A stretch of 64,000 nucleotides of DNA from Trueperella bernardiae. Lineage in GTDB: Bacteria; Actinomycetota; Actinomycetes; Actinomycetales; Actinomycetaceae. The stretch spans positions 1 through 64,000 of the forward strand of contig NZ_LNIZ01000003.1 of assembly GCF_001469025.1 (NCBI RefSeq). Reading direction: 5' to 3'. How positions within the stretch are numbered: position 1 is the stretch's first letter; each line of letters opens with the position of its first letter. Position numbers and translations under genes: made by a program. Shown piece after piece: positions 18,643 through 29,988 of the stretch. A model generated the notes under the pieces. It was not told the DNA's origin and made no database searches. It saw only the letters and a program-made list of their open reading frames with translations.

Positions 18643-19272
18643 TCAGGACTCCTTCAGCGTGAGCAGCTCGATGCGGCTGGCGAGGGTCTCGAAGGAATCG
18701 ACCGCGGCCTCGTATGAATCCAGCGTGATCTTGCGGGCCAGGATCTCCTTGCCCGAACGGTCTGATTCGAACAGGTCGATGATGAGTTCGCGGTAGATCT
18801 GGTCCGCACGGTTCTCCAGATTGTTGATCTCGAGCCACTCCGTGCGGATCGACGGCTCGATCTTCTTCAGCTTGCCCACCGCGGTGATGGCGTGCTCGGC
18901 GCACTGAATAATGATGTCGGCCATTTCGAACAGCTGCTCGTGGACCTCGCCGATCTTGTACAGCACCAGGTTGTTGCCGGCCTCGTCAATCAGGTCCACG
19001 CACGTGTCGATCTGGCCGGTCAGCTCGATGAGGTCGCCGCGATCGTAGGGGAGAATGAAGCGGGAGCCGATCTCCTGCAACACGAGGTGATTGCACGCGT
19101 CGGCGTCGTTTTCAATCTGGTGCAACGCACGGTTGAGTTCCACCCGCTCCGTGGTACCCGCGGCGACCATATCAGCCAGCGTCCGGGCCGACCGGACAAG
19201 GAAAGATGCCTGCTCGTTAAGAAGGTCCTGGACCTTGTGTTGAGTGGCAAAGCGTGACAGGAATCCAGCCAT
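18643..19272 (-). CDS. DUF47 (PhoU-like) accessory protein of the phosphate transporter
   Basis: A 209-residue all-helical protein of the DUF47 family, distantly related to PhoU. The characteristic bipartite pattern is seen: RVELNRALHQIENDADACNH and, in the second half, EINNLENRADQIYRELI. These proteins are regularly encoded with Pit permeases and are thought to modulate them. ATG at 19272 is chosen because homology starts there and GGAGG precedes it; upstream in-frame codons extend into the divergent promoter region. Confidence 0.88.
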   Translation of the reverse strand: MAGFLSRFATQHKVQDLLNEQASFLVRSARTLADMVAAGTTERVELNRALHQIENDADACNHLVLQEIGSRFILPYDRGDLIELTGQIDTCVDLIDEAGNNLVLYKIGEVHEQLFEMADIIIQCAEHAITAVGKLKKIEPSIRTEWLEINNLENRADQIYRELIIDLFESDRSGKEILARKITLDSYEAAVDSFETLASRIELLTLKES

Positions 19273-19589
19273 GCGGCGTACGCCTCCGAATAGGTTAACA
19301 GCTCTCAACGCCAAGGCTACGCGAGGATGAATTACTTTTCCAAGAAATGAGAAAACGGACCGTGCGTACCCGGGTATTTCGGTCAAACGACCAGCTATTT
19401 CACACCGTGAGCCGCCCCGGCTGGCGGAGGTACCATGTGTGAGACTTGAGGGGCGTCAGCAGTTGTTGCACGACGTCGACCGGGGCCACGACGCCGGGCC
19501 CGACGATCGCCGAGAGGCGGACGAAAGCTGGGCCGAACGGCGAAAGCCGCACCACGGCGTCGTGAACGAAGAACGAGAAGAGGAAGATC
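19273..19589. other. Divergent intergenic region between DUF47-pit and the alanine symporter
   Basis: About 317 bases separate two divergently transcribed genes, so both promoters should lie here. The middle is AT-richer (around 19320-19360). I see no convincing operator or RNA gene, and the small open frames here lack coding character. Confidence 0.5.
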
Positions 19590-21149
19590 ATGCAGGAATG
19601 GCAGGAATGGATCGACGAGCTGACCGGGCCGGCCACGGCCGCGCTGGGGTCGGTCAGTGATTGGCTGTATGCCTGGATCATGATCGCCGTGCTCATGGGC
19701 GCGGGCCTGTATCTGACGTTCCGCGGGCGCGCCCTGCAGGTGCGCCGCTTTGGCGACATGCTGCGGTACGTGGGCCACTCGCGCGCCGGCTCGCAGGGCG
19801 GGATCTCGTCCTTCCAGGCGTTCGCGATGGGCATGGCCACCCGCATCGGGATCGGCAACATCACGGGCGTGGCGCTCGCGCTCATCCTGGGCGGACCGGG
19901 CGCCCTGTTCTGGATGTGGCTGGTGGCGCTCATCGGCATGGCCACCGCGTTCGCCGAGGCCACACTCGCCCAGATCTTCAAGTCCGCCCACCATGATGGC
20001 ACCTTCCGCGGCGGGCCCTCCAACTACATCTTGCGCGGGGCGAAGTCGCGCGGGCTGGCGGTCGCGTTCTCGGTGGCCATGGTGTTTTCCATGTTCATCG
20101 CCATGCCGATGGTGCAGGCCAACTCGATCGCCGGCGTGCTCGACGCCTCCCAGGGCGTGCCCGCCTGGGTGACCGGCGCGGTGGTGTCGGTGCTCGCCGC
20201 CGTGGTGGTGCTGGGTGGCGTGCGCGGGGTGGCTCGCTCCACCGAGATCATCTCGCCCGCGATGGCGCTGGCATACTTGCTGGTGGCGATCATCGTGATC
20301 GTCATGAATATCGGGCGCGTCCCCGAATTTTTCACGGACGTCTTCTCCTCGGCTTTCGGGCTGAATGAGGCGCTCGCGGGCACGGCCGGCGGGGTGCTCG
20401 CCGCGCTGGTCAACGGCATGCGCCGCGGTCTGTTCTCCAACGAGGCCGGCATGGGCACCAACCCCAACGCCGCCGCCACTGCCACCGTGGCCCACCCCGT
20501 CCAGCAGGGGCTCATCCAGTCCTTCGGCGTGTTCGTAGACACCATCGTGATCTGCACCGCCACCGGCTTCATCATCATGACCGCCGGCGTGCTCGACCTC
20601 ACCACCGCCATTCCCGACGACGCCGGCCACCTCACCACCACCGCTATCACCTCCACCATGGGGTCCTGGATGGCGTGGCCCGTGGCGATCATGATCTTCT
20701 TCTTCGGCTTCTCCTCCATCCTCGGCGCCTACGCATACGGCGAGGCCAACCTCGTGTTCCTGCGCGCCCCGCAGTGGACGATCACCGTGGGCAAGGTGGC
20801 TATCGTTGTCTTCTCGTTCGTTGGCGCGGTGCTGGCGCTGACGTTCGTGTGGGCGCTCATGGACCTAGCCATGTTCGTGGTGACCGTGCTCAACCTCGTC
20901 GGCGTGCTGTCCCTGTCCGGCTGGGTCATGGCCGCGCTACGCGACTACGAGCGGCAAAAGGCGGCTATCGCCCGCGATGGGTTCGTCGAGGTGCCGGTGG
21001 GCGCTGGGGCGGGCGCTGCTGGAGCCGGGACGGCTGGCGCGCGCCGCGTGACCGAGCCCGTGTTCGTGCCCTCGCAGGCCGGCCTGCCTGGCGTGCTCGA
21101 GGGCAACGTGTGGGACGGCGCGGTGAACTCGGCCAAGGCCTACGAGTAG
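19590..21149 (+). CDS. Sodium:alanine symporter (AGCS family)
   Basis: This 519-residue permease imports alanine or glycine with sodium. Family landmarks are TRIGIGNITGVALALILGGPGALFWMW, given here in parts (TRIGIGNITGVALAL; GGPGALFWMW), FRGGPSNYI, GLFSNEAGMGTNPNAAATA and the C-terminal QWTITVGKVAIVVF. About eleven helices are visible. The last 60 residues form an Ala/Gly-rich cytoplasmic tail. It is transcribed alone and ends in a hairpin. Confidence 0.92.
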   Translation: MQEWQEWIDELTGPATAALGSVSDWLYAWIMIAVLMGAGLYLTFRGRALQVRRFGDMLRYVGHSRAGSQGGISSFQAFAMGMATRIGIGNITGVALALILGGPGALFWMWLVALIGMATAFAEATLAQIFKSAHHDGTFRGGPSNYILRGAKSRGLAVAFSVAMVFSMFIAMPMVQANSIAGVLDASQGVPAWVTGAVVSVLAAVVVLGGVRGVARSTEIISPAMALAYLLVAIIVIVMNIGRVPEFFTDVFSSAFGLNEALAGTAGGVLAALVNGMRRGLFSNEAGMGTNPNAAATATVAHPVQQGLIQSFGVFVDTIVICTATGFIIMTAGVLDLTTAIPDDAGHLTTTAITSTMGSWMAWPVAIMIFFFGFSSILGAYAYGEANLVFLRAPQWTITVGKVAIVVFSFVGAVLALTFVWALMDLAMFVVTVLNLVGVLSLSGWVMAALRDYERQKAAIARDGFVEVPVGAGAGAAGAGTAGARRVTEPVFVPSQAGLPGVLEGNVWDGAVNSAKAYE

Positions 21150-21458
21150 CCGGCACCCCGCGGGCAAAGGGAAGGGCCGCACGAGAAGGTGCGGCCCTAC
21201 GCTTAGGACACCGAACCCGAGAGCGCCTGTCGGCGCTAAGGCCGCTCGTAGCGGCAAATATTTGGAGCCCGGGGCTTTCGCGATCCGGTGTCTGGCTCTA
21301 GCCTAACTCACGTTCCCCGCCCTGTCACGCCCCAAGTTACGCACGGTTTCCGCGCCCGCCACGGGCCCGTGCACGTTCTCCGCTCTTGCCTCAAAACCGC
21401 GCCACGGCGCCGGTTTCCGTGGTAAAGTCCTACTACCGGAGTTTGGGGAGATACACTT
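21150..21458. other. Intergenic region after the alanine symporter
   Basis: About 309 bases with no supported gene. It contains a terminator-like hairpin (21174-21197), an imperfect GC-rich repeat near 21225-21255, and just upstream of the next gene the sequence GGTAAAGTCCTACTACC, a plausible -10 region. Confidence 0.5.
21174..21197 (+). terminator. Hairpin after the alanine symporter gene
   Basis: GGGCCGCAC pairs perfectly with GTGCGGCCC around GAGAAG, 25 bases past the stop. No T-run follows, so termination may be weak or factor-assisted. Confidence 0.55.
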
Positions 21459-22295
21459 TTGGCTATGACGTCCTCTACGCAAGAGCCCGGACGCACGCCT
21501 TCGCTCCTTGATCGGCTGTTTGATCGGGAGTCCCCGGCTCGTCCTTCCACCGATGTGCGCCCGCCGTTTGTGTGGGCATCCATCGGCGCGTTCTATGCCG
21601 CCCTCATCGCGCTCGGGGCGTCGCTCGGCCCGCTCGCGGCGGTGATCGCGGTGGCGCTCGCGGCAGCCCCCCTGATTTCGGGCTGGCCGGTGCTCCTTGG
21701 CCTGACCAACCGGGCCGTCTCGCGCGTCGTCATGACGTTGACGCTGGTCGCGGGCCTGGTCGCGGCCAGCTTCGGCTCGATGCCCGGCATGATGTTGGCC
21801 GCCACCTTCGCCATCTTTGCTTCGTTCGTGGGGGAGATGATGCGCCACGACGGCCGACTCCACCTCATCGAGCACATTTCGGCGTCAGCGGGCGGGGCGA
21901 TGCTGATGATCTCGGCGTCGATGTGGGTGTTCGCGGCGGGGGACTGGCATGCCACCAGCCGGGCGCTGCCGGCGGCGGGCACGTTCGTCGGGTTGCTGAC
22001 CGCTATCGTCATCGCGGTGGCGGCCCTCATCCACGGCTTTGACCTCGACCACGCCAACCTCCTCGGCCTCCTCAACACCACGGTGGTGGGGCTGGTAGCG
22101 GCCTTCCTGCTGTCGGGCCTGGTGTGGGTGGGCGGCGCGATCGGCGTGTGCGTGGGGCTGGTGTTCGCCTTCATCCGCCGGTGCATGCGCACCTTCGAGC
22201 GGCCGCTGACCTGGGTGCAGGGGTATGTGAAGGCCGTGATCCCGCATTGCGCGCTGGGCATGATCGGCTACATCTTCACGCTTGTTGTGCTCTAA
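21459..22295 (+). CDS. Polytopic membrane protein of unknown function, 278 aa
   Basis: An N-terminal cytoplasmic segment of about 35 residues (with RTPSLLDRLFDRESPARPS) is followed by seven or eight hydrophobic helices. Notable sequences are GEMMRHDGRLHLIEHISASA between helices 3 and 4 and a GFDLDHANLLGLLNTTVVG stretch. I do not recognise the family with certainty; the layout resembles small actinobacterial permease-like proteins. TTG at 21459 has the better spacing from GGGGAG (8 bases); ATG at 21465 is the alternative. The nitrobindin gene follows 9 bases after the stop. Confidence 0.75.
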   Translation: MAMTSSTQEPGRTPSLLDRLFDRESPARPSTDVRPPFVWASIGAFYAALIALGASLGPLAAVIAVALAAAPLISGWPVLLGLTNRAVSRVVMTLTLVAGLVAASFGSMPGMMLAATFAIFASFVGEMMRHDGRLHLIEHISASAGGAMLMISASMWVFAAGDWHATSRALPAAGTFVGLLTAIVIAVAALIHGFDLDHANLLGLLNTTVVGLVAAFLLSGLVWVGGAIGVCVGLVFAFIRRCMRTFERPLTWVQGYVKAVIPHCALGMIGYIFTLVVL

Positions 22296-22304
22296 GCTGA
22301 GGGC

Positions 22305-22913
22305 ATGACTTTCCGACTTCCTGAGAACCTGGCCCCGGAGAACTACCCGCTGGGCTGGCTGATTGACTCCTGGCACGGCGGCGGTGTGCTCGAATATGAC
22401 AACGTGGACGCCGCGGCTTACCTCCACGAGCTCACCATTGACGCCGTGGATGGCGGCCCGTACGTGCGCCTCAATTCGCGGATTTGGCTGGCGAAGGAGC
22501 CGGCCTCGGAGGTCGACAAGGAGGCCCCCGGCCAGTGGACGTACGACCACCTGACGAAGGACGTGCTGTGGTCGGCCCAGACCGGCTACCTGCGCGTCAC
22601 GCCGGACGCCCCGAAGCGGGAGGACGGCGCGGTGGAGCTCGAAGCCACGGTCGCCACACCGATGGGAATTTCCCAGCTGTGGGTGGGCCTCATCAACGGC
22701 CCGCGCCTGCAGATGGTCACCGACACGGTGATCCGCTCCGGCGCCGCGGCCGACTTCACGGCGGCGAAGTTCCTGGGCGGCAACGTCGCCTCGGATTTCT
22801 TCTACGCCTACGACATGGAGGCCTTCGGCTTCGAGATGCGCAATTACCTTGCGGGGCGGCTGTCGCGCCAGTTTGACGGCTCCGTGGACGCCCCCAGCAC
22901 CGAGGAGGAGTGA
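22305..22913 (+). CDS. Nitrobindin-like heme-binding beta-barrel protein
   Basis: A 202-residue cytoplasmic protein of the FABP-like/nitrobindin (DUF1794) family, whose members bind heme b and isomerise peroxynitrite. The N-terminal family region is LAPENYPLGWLIDSWHGGG, followed by alternating beta strands and TPMGISQLWVGLINGPRLQM. The heme-binding residues cannot be confirmed by eye. Its stop overlaps the next ATG (TGATG), and ygfZ follows, so it sits in a likely redox and Fe/S-related operon. Confidence 0.72.
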   Translation: MTFRLPENLAPENYPLGWLIDSWHGGGVLEYDNVDAAAYLHELTIDAVDGGPYVRLNSRIWLAKEPASEVDKEAPGQWTYDHLTKDVLWSAQTGYLRVTPDAPKREDGAVELEATVATPMGISQLWVGLINGPRLQMVTDTVIRSGAAADFTAAKFLGGNVASDFFYAYDMEAFGFEMRNYLAGRLSRQFDGSVDAPSTEEE

Positions 22914-23104
22914 TGACCGACAAGAAAGACGGCCACTGGGGCATGAGCTACTTCGCGGACAAGGGAGGCAAGGCGACGGGTAAGGCCGACGACGCCGCCC
23001 GCCCGGTCTGCGCCCCCGCGGCTCCCGAATCGCCCGTCAAGGGCGCCGAGCCCGAGGGCCACTGGGGCGTAAGCTATTTTGCAAGCAAGGCGGATGAGGA
23101 GTGA
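22913..23104 (+). CDS. Small protein with two GHWGxSYFA motifs, 63 aa
   Basis: This 63-residue acidic protein is coupled at both ends: ATG overlaps the upstream stop (TGATG), and its stop overlaps the GTG of ygfZ. It contains two near-identical motifs, GHWGMSYFADKG (about residues 7-18) and GHWGVSYFASKA (about 49-60), joined by an Ala/Pro-rich linker. That internal repeat and the tight coupling make a chance frame unlikely. I recognise no family. The motif pair looks like two copies of a short binding peptide. Confidence 0.72.
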   Translation: MTDKKDGHWGMSYFADKGGKATGKADDAARPVCAPAAPESPVKGAEPEGHWGVSYFASKADEE

Positions 23105-24183
23105 GCCCGGCTCGCTCGGTCGATCTTCCTGGCGCCGTGCTGGATGAGACGCACGGCGTGCCGGCCCACTATGGCAACCCGTTTGCGGAGGAGAACCTGC
23201 TGGCCCGCGGGCGGGCCTTCACCGACCTGGGTTTCATCGAGGTCCTCGCGGTCTCCGGCCCGGACCGCGCCACGTGGCTGCACAACCTCACCACCCGTGA
23301 CTTCCTGAACCTGCCCGCCGGCGAAAGCTCGGAGATGCTGCTGCTCGACCCGAACGGCCACATCTGCACCGCCGCCGGCGTCATCGACGACGGCGAGCGC
23401 ACCTGGTTCTTCCTTGACCGTGGCCAGGCTGAGCCCTTCGCCGCGTTCCTCGAGTCGATGGTCTTCCGCATGCGCGTGGAGGTCGCCCGCCCGGACGTGC
23501 GGGTCTTCGGCTTCTTCGCGCCCGCCGGCGTGCCCGAGGCGATCGCCGCGCTGTCGGCCGTCGTCTGGTACGACCCCTGGCCGCGCACCCTACCCGGCGG
23601 TGCGCATTACGGCGTTCCCGACGCCGACCACCCGGCCTGCGACTCGGCGCGCGTGCTCATCGCGGCGCGGCCCGAGGAGGCGGTCATCGAGACGTTTGGG
23701 GCGGCGGGCTTCGTGCCGGCCGGCCTGCAGGCGTGGGAAGCGAAGCGGATTTCGGATTGGCGCCCGCGCCAGAACACGGAGGTGGCGCAGCGGGCCCTGC
23801 CACACGAGCTCGACTGGCTGCGCACCGCCGTCCACCTGGAGAAAGGCTGCTATCGCGGCCAAGAGACCGTGGCGAAGCTGGTCAACCTCGGCCGCCCGCC
23901 GCGGCGGCTGGCCTACCTCTACCTTGAGGGCCCGGAGGGAGAGCTGCCCGAGCCGGGAGCGGAGGTGAAGGCGGGGGAGAAGGTCGTGGGTCAGCTGACC
24001 TCGGTCGCCCGCGATTCGGAGGAGGGCCCCGTGGCCCTGGCTCTGCTCAAGCGCAACGCCCCGGAGGGCGAGCTGGCCGTTGGCGCGTTCGTCGCCGCCC
24101 AGGTACCGATCGTGGCGCGCGAGGGCAAGTCGTCGGCGTCGCCGGACGAGCGGCCGGGCGCCGGCATGCGCGCCCGGCGGTAG
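23101..24183 (+). CDS. ygfZ: Folate-binding Fe/S cluster repair protein YgfZ/GcvT-like
   Basis: YgfZ is a tetrahydrofolate-binding, GcvT-fold protein needed for activity of some Fe/S enzymes. The 360-residue protein carries the defining motif KGCYRGQETVAKL at about residues 240-252, with the functional cysteine. The N-terminal part DRATWLHNLTTRDFLNL is also typical. GTG at 23101 overlaps the stop of the small GHWG protein by four bases. The DUF2516 gene follows after eight bases. Confidence 0.92.
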   Translation: MSPARSVDLPGAVLDETHGVPAHYGNPFAEENLLARGRAFTDLGFIEVLAVSGPDRATWLHNLTTRDFLNLPAGESSEMLLLDPNGHICTAAGVIDDGERTWFFLDRGQAEPFAAFLESMVFRMRVEVARPDVRVFGFFAPAGVPEAIAALSAVVWYDPWPRTLPGGAHYGVPDADHPACDSARVLIAARPEEAVIETFGAAGFVPAGLQAWEAKRISDWRPRQNTEVAQRALPHELDWLRTAVHLEKGCYRGQETVAKLVNLGRPPRRLAYLYLEGPEGELPEPGAEVKAGEKVVGQLTSVARDSEEGPVALALLKRNAPEGELAVGAFVAAQVPIVAREGKSSASPDERPGAGMRARR

Positions 24184-24191
24184 GTAGACCC

Positions 24192-24524
24192 ATGGGACAG
24201 ATCAACTACACCTTCTACATCCTTTTGAACGTGGTCCTGCCGGTGGCGGTGACGGGCGTGTTCGTGTGGGCCTTCATTGACGCGGTGGCCCGCCCGCCCC
24301 GCCAATTCGCGCTTGCCTCCCAGTCGAAGAACTTCTGGCTGGCCATGCTCGGCGGTGGGACGCTCGCCTACGCGGCGATGAGCTTCCTCCATATCTATCT
24401 GCCGCTGGCCGGCTTCATCCGCCTGGCCCTGTTCATCGCCGTGGTCTACTACCTCGGCCCGGAGCGCTCGAAGATGGGCCCGGGGGCCGGGCGCGGCCGC
24501 GGGCCCCAGAGGGGGAGTTGGTAA
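24192..24524 (+). CDS. DUF2516 family small membrane protein
   Basis: A 110-residue protein with three predicted membrane helices (about 8-30, 50-68, 72-92), a loop containing RPPRQFALASQSKNFWL, and a basic Gly/Arg-rich tail. The pattern matches the actinobacterial DUF2516 family, whose role is unknown. Its stop shares a base with the ATG of dtd (TAATG), indicating coupling. Confidence 0.78.
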   Translation: MGQINYTFYILLNVVLPVAVTGVFVWAFIDAVARPPRQFALASQSKNFWLAMLGGGTLAYAAMSFLHIYLPLAGFIRLALFIAVVYYLGPERSKMGPGAGRGRGPQRGSW

Positions 24525-24973
24525 TGCGCGCGGTCATCCAGCGCGTCAAGCGGGCTTCGGTCACGATCGAGGGCCAGGTGGTGGGCCAGATCGGCCCGGG
24601 CCTGTGCGTGCTCGTGGGCGTCACTCACGGTGACGGCCCGGCCCAGATCGAGAAGACCGCCCGAAAGATCGCCCAGCTCAAGCTCTTGCGAGCCCCCGAT
24701 GGCAGTGACGACCCAGCCGCCCGCGTCAGCGCCGAGGAATCCGGCGCCCCTGTGCTACTGGTCTCACAGTTCACGCTCTATGCGGACGTACGCAAAGGCC
24801 GCAAACCCAGCTGGTCCCACGCGGCCGGAGGCGAGGTGGCCGAGCCGGTCTTCGACGCGGTGGTTGATGCTGTCCGAGGCTACGGGTTACACGTGGAGAC
24901 CGGAGTGTTCGGCGCGATGATGGACGTCGAGCTGGTCAACGACGGCCCGTTCACCATCCTCGTGAAGGTTTAG
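24524..24973 (+). CDS. dtd: D-aminoacyl-tRNA deacylase
   Basis: Dtd hydrolyses D-aminoacyl-tRNAs and mischarged Gly-tRNA(Ala). The 149-residue protein starts MRAVIQRVKRASVTIEGQ and carries the active-site motifs LLVSQFTLYADVRKGRKPSW and the C-terminal Gly-Pro element in ELVNDGPFTI. The catalytic SQFTL sequence is intact. ATG 24524 overlaps the upstream stop. Confidence 0.95.
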   Translation: MRAVIQRVKRASVTIEGQVVGQIGPGLCVLVGVTHGDGPAQIEKTARKIAQLKLLRAPDGSDDPAARVSAEESGAPVLLVSQFTLYADVRKGRKPSWSHAAGGEVAEPVFDAVVDAVRGYGLHVETGVFGAMMDVELVNDGPFTILVKV

Positions 24974-25106
24974 GCGCCCGGCACCGCCGGGGGTGGCCGT
25001 TCGTGGGACGAGGTTCCCATAGGCCCGGCCGGCGGCGGGAGCCGCCCGCCGGGGAACCATACAGATTCCGGCTTTTCGCACAGGGCACAAGTCACGGGCT
25101 GTCTCA

Positions 25107-25117
25107 CGCCTGTGGCG
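25107..25117. promoter_or_regulatory. Possible ClgR box upstream of clpC
   Basis: CGCCTGTGGCG is a near-palindrome that matches the corynebacterial ClgR consensus (CGC, seven-base middle, GCG with flanking A/T) except at the centre. It lies about 100 bases upstream of the clpC start, where ClgR sites are usually found. Confidence 0.4.
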
Positions 25118-25213
25118 AAACGGCGAACGGGCGGGGCGGTGGCGTCGTTAAGGTAAATGAGGAATCGCGGGGAGATGCACGACCCCCGCGGAATTATTTG
25201 TAAGGAGTCCAAC

Positions 25214-27844
<2,631 letters not shown>

Positions 27845-27860
27845 TTGGCTTACCCGGACC

Positions 27861-27911
27861 AAGCGCACGAGGGCGGCCCCGCGATGATCGCGGGGCCGCC
27901 CTCGTGCGCTT
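27861..27911. terminator. Terminator hairpin after clpC
   Basis: A perfect 23-bp stem with a five-base loop (ATGAT) starts 17 bases past the clpC stop. No strong T-run follows, but the stem is among the most stable in the window and sits between convergent transcription units. Confidence 0.8.
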
Positions 27912-27930
27912 GGCTACGTGTAGCTTCCTA

Positions 27931-28012
27931 TTTGTAACGCTAATTCCCGATGTGCAACACCAATTAAACGCTTATTGCCGTTGCATATTGCGGATTGGTG
28001 TTGCACATGCGC
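27931..28012. repeat. TGCAAC-core intergenic element, family B copy 1
   Basis: Four related motifs: TTTGTAACGCTAAT, GATGTGCAACACCAAT, then reverse-oriented CCGTTGCATATTG and GGATTGGTGTTGCACATG. Core hexamers start at 27933, 27953, 27980 and 28000, so spacing is 20, 27 and 20 bp. The copy at 51754-51836 has the same spacing to the base. It lies between the convergent clpC and deoK genes. Function unknown. Confidence 0.7.
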
Positions 28013-28040
28013 CCAGGGGCTGCGGCGTCCAAGCGGCGGG

Positions 28041-28940
28041 TTAGCCGGCGAACTCCTCGGCGGTGGCGTAGGAGGTCTGCGTGCCCTTGCGGGTCACGGA
28101 GTCGGAGGCGTAGCGGATCGCGGTCTGGATCGCGGACTCCACGTCTCCATTGGCAACCAGCTCGTGGGAGAAGCACCCGATGAAGGCATCTCCAGCCCCG
28201 GTGGTGTCCACGGCGTCAACCTTCGGCGCTTCGAAAAGCCGCGCCCCGGCGTCGTTGACCCACAGCGCGCCCTTGGAGCCGAGCGTAACGATGACGTCGT
28301 GGATGCCCGCGTCGAGGAGGGCGTGGGCGGCGTTTTCGATGTCGGCGAGCGTGTCTACCGGCATGCCCGTCAGCAGTGACAGCTCGCTTTCGTTCGGCAC
28401 AAAGTACGTGCAGTCCTTGACCTTCTCCAGCTCGAGGTCCGGCTGGGCGGGCGCCGGGTTGACCAGCACCGGGATGCCGTGCTCCTTGCCGAACTGGATC
28501 GCGGCGTAGACCGTCTCGAGCGGGATCTCCAGCTGCAACACGATGAGGTGGCAAGCGGAAATCTTGTGGGCGGCGTCGTCGATGTCGGCTGGGGAGAGGT
28601 GGCCGTTGGCGCCCTTGACGATGATGATCGAGTTGTGCGACTGCGGGTCCACAAAGATCGGCGCCACGCCCGAGGTGGTGTCGGTGCGGAGGACGAACTC
28701 GGTGTCGATACCGTTGCGGCGGAAGTTGTCGATCGTGTTGTCGGCGAAGACGTCGTTGCCCACGCGCGTCAGCATGAACACCTCCGAGCCGAGGCGTGCC
28801 GCGGCCACCGCCTGGTTCGCGCCCTTGCCGCCACAGCCGATGGCGAAACTGGGCGCCTCCACCGTTTCGCCCTCGCCGGGCATGCGGTCGATATACGAGA
28901 TGAGGTCGACCATGTTGGATCCGATAACTGCAATGTCCAT
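28041..28940 (-). CDS. deoK: PfkB-family sugar kinase, probable deoxyribokinase
   Basis: This 299-residue ribokinase-like enzyme has the N-terminal GCGGKGANQAVAAARLG motif and the C-terminal DTTGAGDAFIGCF with the catalytic aspartate. Ribokinase and deoxyribokinase cannot be separated by eye. The context favours deoxyribokinase: the gene is last in a SorC regulator - FucP-like permease - DUF4432 - kinase operon, the same content as the Salmonella deoQKPX cluster for 2-deoxy-D-ribose. The product would be deoxyribose 5-phosphate, split by DERA encoded elsewhere. The ATG overlaps the upstream stop (TAATG). Confidence 0.8.
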   Translation of the reverse strand: MDIAVIGSNMVDLISYIDRMPGEGETVEAPSFAIGCGGKGANQAVAAARLGSEVFMLTRVGNDVFADNTIDNFRRNGIDTEFVLRTDTTSGVAPIFVDPQSHNSIIIVKGANGHLSPADIDDAAHKISACHLIVLQLEIPLETVYAAIQFGKEHGIPVLVNPAPAQPDLELEKVKDCTYFVPNESELSLLTGMPVDTLADIENAAHALLDAGIHDVIVTLGSKGALWVNDAGARLFEAPKVDAVDTTGAGDAFIGCFSHELVANGDVESAIQTAIRYASDSVTRKGTQTSYATAEEFAG

Positions 28941-29956
28941 TAGTTGCGTACTCCTGTCTTCACCGTGAACTTCTTTGTTTCGCCTGCGTTGAGCATGATG
29001 AGCATGCCGCACTTCTCGGCCGCGTTGTACCCCTCAGGCCGCGATGTGCCGGGAAGTACGAAGGCTGCGACCTGTTGATCAGCATTATAGAGAAGCCACC
29101 GTGTCGCCACGGGGAAATCCTTCGAGGAGAACTCGACGAAGAAGGCGTGCCCCTCCGGACTCCTCAGCGTGAATTCGAGGTCGTCGCCGTAGGAGGGGAG
29201 GTCGTCGGCGAAGTAGACGATCTCCGGGTCGAACTCCTTGGCGCTATCCAGGGAGTCGGCGTCGATCTTGCCCTCGAGGATCTGCTCGTTGATCTCGGTC
29301 CACCGCGGGGTGGGGGTGACGTGCGCGGGGACGGAACGGCGTAGCTGGAACGCGCCCTCGGGCAGAGACTGACTCATCATGCCGCCCTCGACGAAGGCGT
29401 AGTTCATGTGGCACATGTACTGCAACGGCATGGGCTGGTACTCGCTGAGGTTCGTCACGGACAGGGCGATCTCGAAGTCGGATGCGCCGGCTTCGAGCCG
29501 CACCGACGGCGTCGCGCGATAGTGATGCCCGAAACCGCGCACATACTCGCGCATCGAGACCACGCGGATCGCGTCGTCGTCAATCTCCAACCAGGCCTCC
29601 TGCATGGGGGCGCAGGGGAACTCGCCGTGGAGCGGGTGGTCGTCGTCGGGAGCGGGGCAACCCGCCGCGAGGAGGCCGGAGTGGAAGGCGAAACAACCGT
29701 AGGTGTCCGAAATCTCGGTGGCGGGCCGCGGCTCGGAGAACATGTTCTTCATGCGCAGGCTGTGGCCGTCGAAGGCGGCGTCCCAGATGATCTGGCCCAT
29801 GAAGGGCAGGACCTCGACATAGCCGCGCTCGTTCGCGATCGTCAACGATGCGATGCCACTGGGGTAACGCTTGGTCGTCGCGCGCAGGTCGCCCGAGTCG
29901 ATGATGGTTTGTGGGGCGGGCTCGAAAAGAGTCTCACGAAGGGGAAGGGTGTACAT
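28940..29956 (-). CDS. deoX: DUF4432/aldose-1-epimerase-like protein, DeoX-type
   Basis: A 338-residue protein of the galactose mutarotase fold (DUF4432 branch). Visible landmarks are the beta-rich pattern, GCFAFHSGLLAAGCPAPDDDH, PLHGEFP with a conserved histidine, and MPLQYMCHMNYAF. In deoxyribose operons this protein (DeoX) is thought to be a mutarotase that interconverts sugar anomers before phosphorylation; that role is inferred. ATG at 29956 lies 33 bases after the permease stop. Confidence 0.75.
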   Translation of the reverse strand: MYTLPLRETLFEPAPQTIIDSGDLRATTKRYPSGIASLTIANERGYVEVLPFMGQIIWDAAFDGHSLRMKNMFSEPRPATEISDTYGCFAFHSGLLAAGCPAPDDDHPLHGEFPCAPMQEAWLEIDDDAIRVVSMREYVRGFGHHYRATPSVRLEAGASDFEIALSVTNLSEYQPMPLQYMCHMNYAFVEGGMMSQSLPEGAFQLRRSVPAHVTPTPRWTEINEQILEGKIDADSLDSAKEFDPEIVYFADDLPSYGDDLEFTLRSPEGHAFFVEFSSKDFPVATRWLLYNADQQVAAFVLPGTSRPEGYNAAEKCGMLIMLNAGETKKFTVKTGVRN

Positions 29957-29988
29957 ATTTCCTCGAATTCTGTGGTGGTAGGAGATGG

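Noticed and set aside
27931-28012. Phage attachment site or tRNA fragment
   Set aside because: No tRNA homology, no integrase gene in the window, and the four-motif structure is better described as a repeated element.
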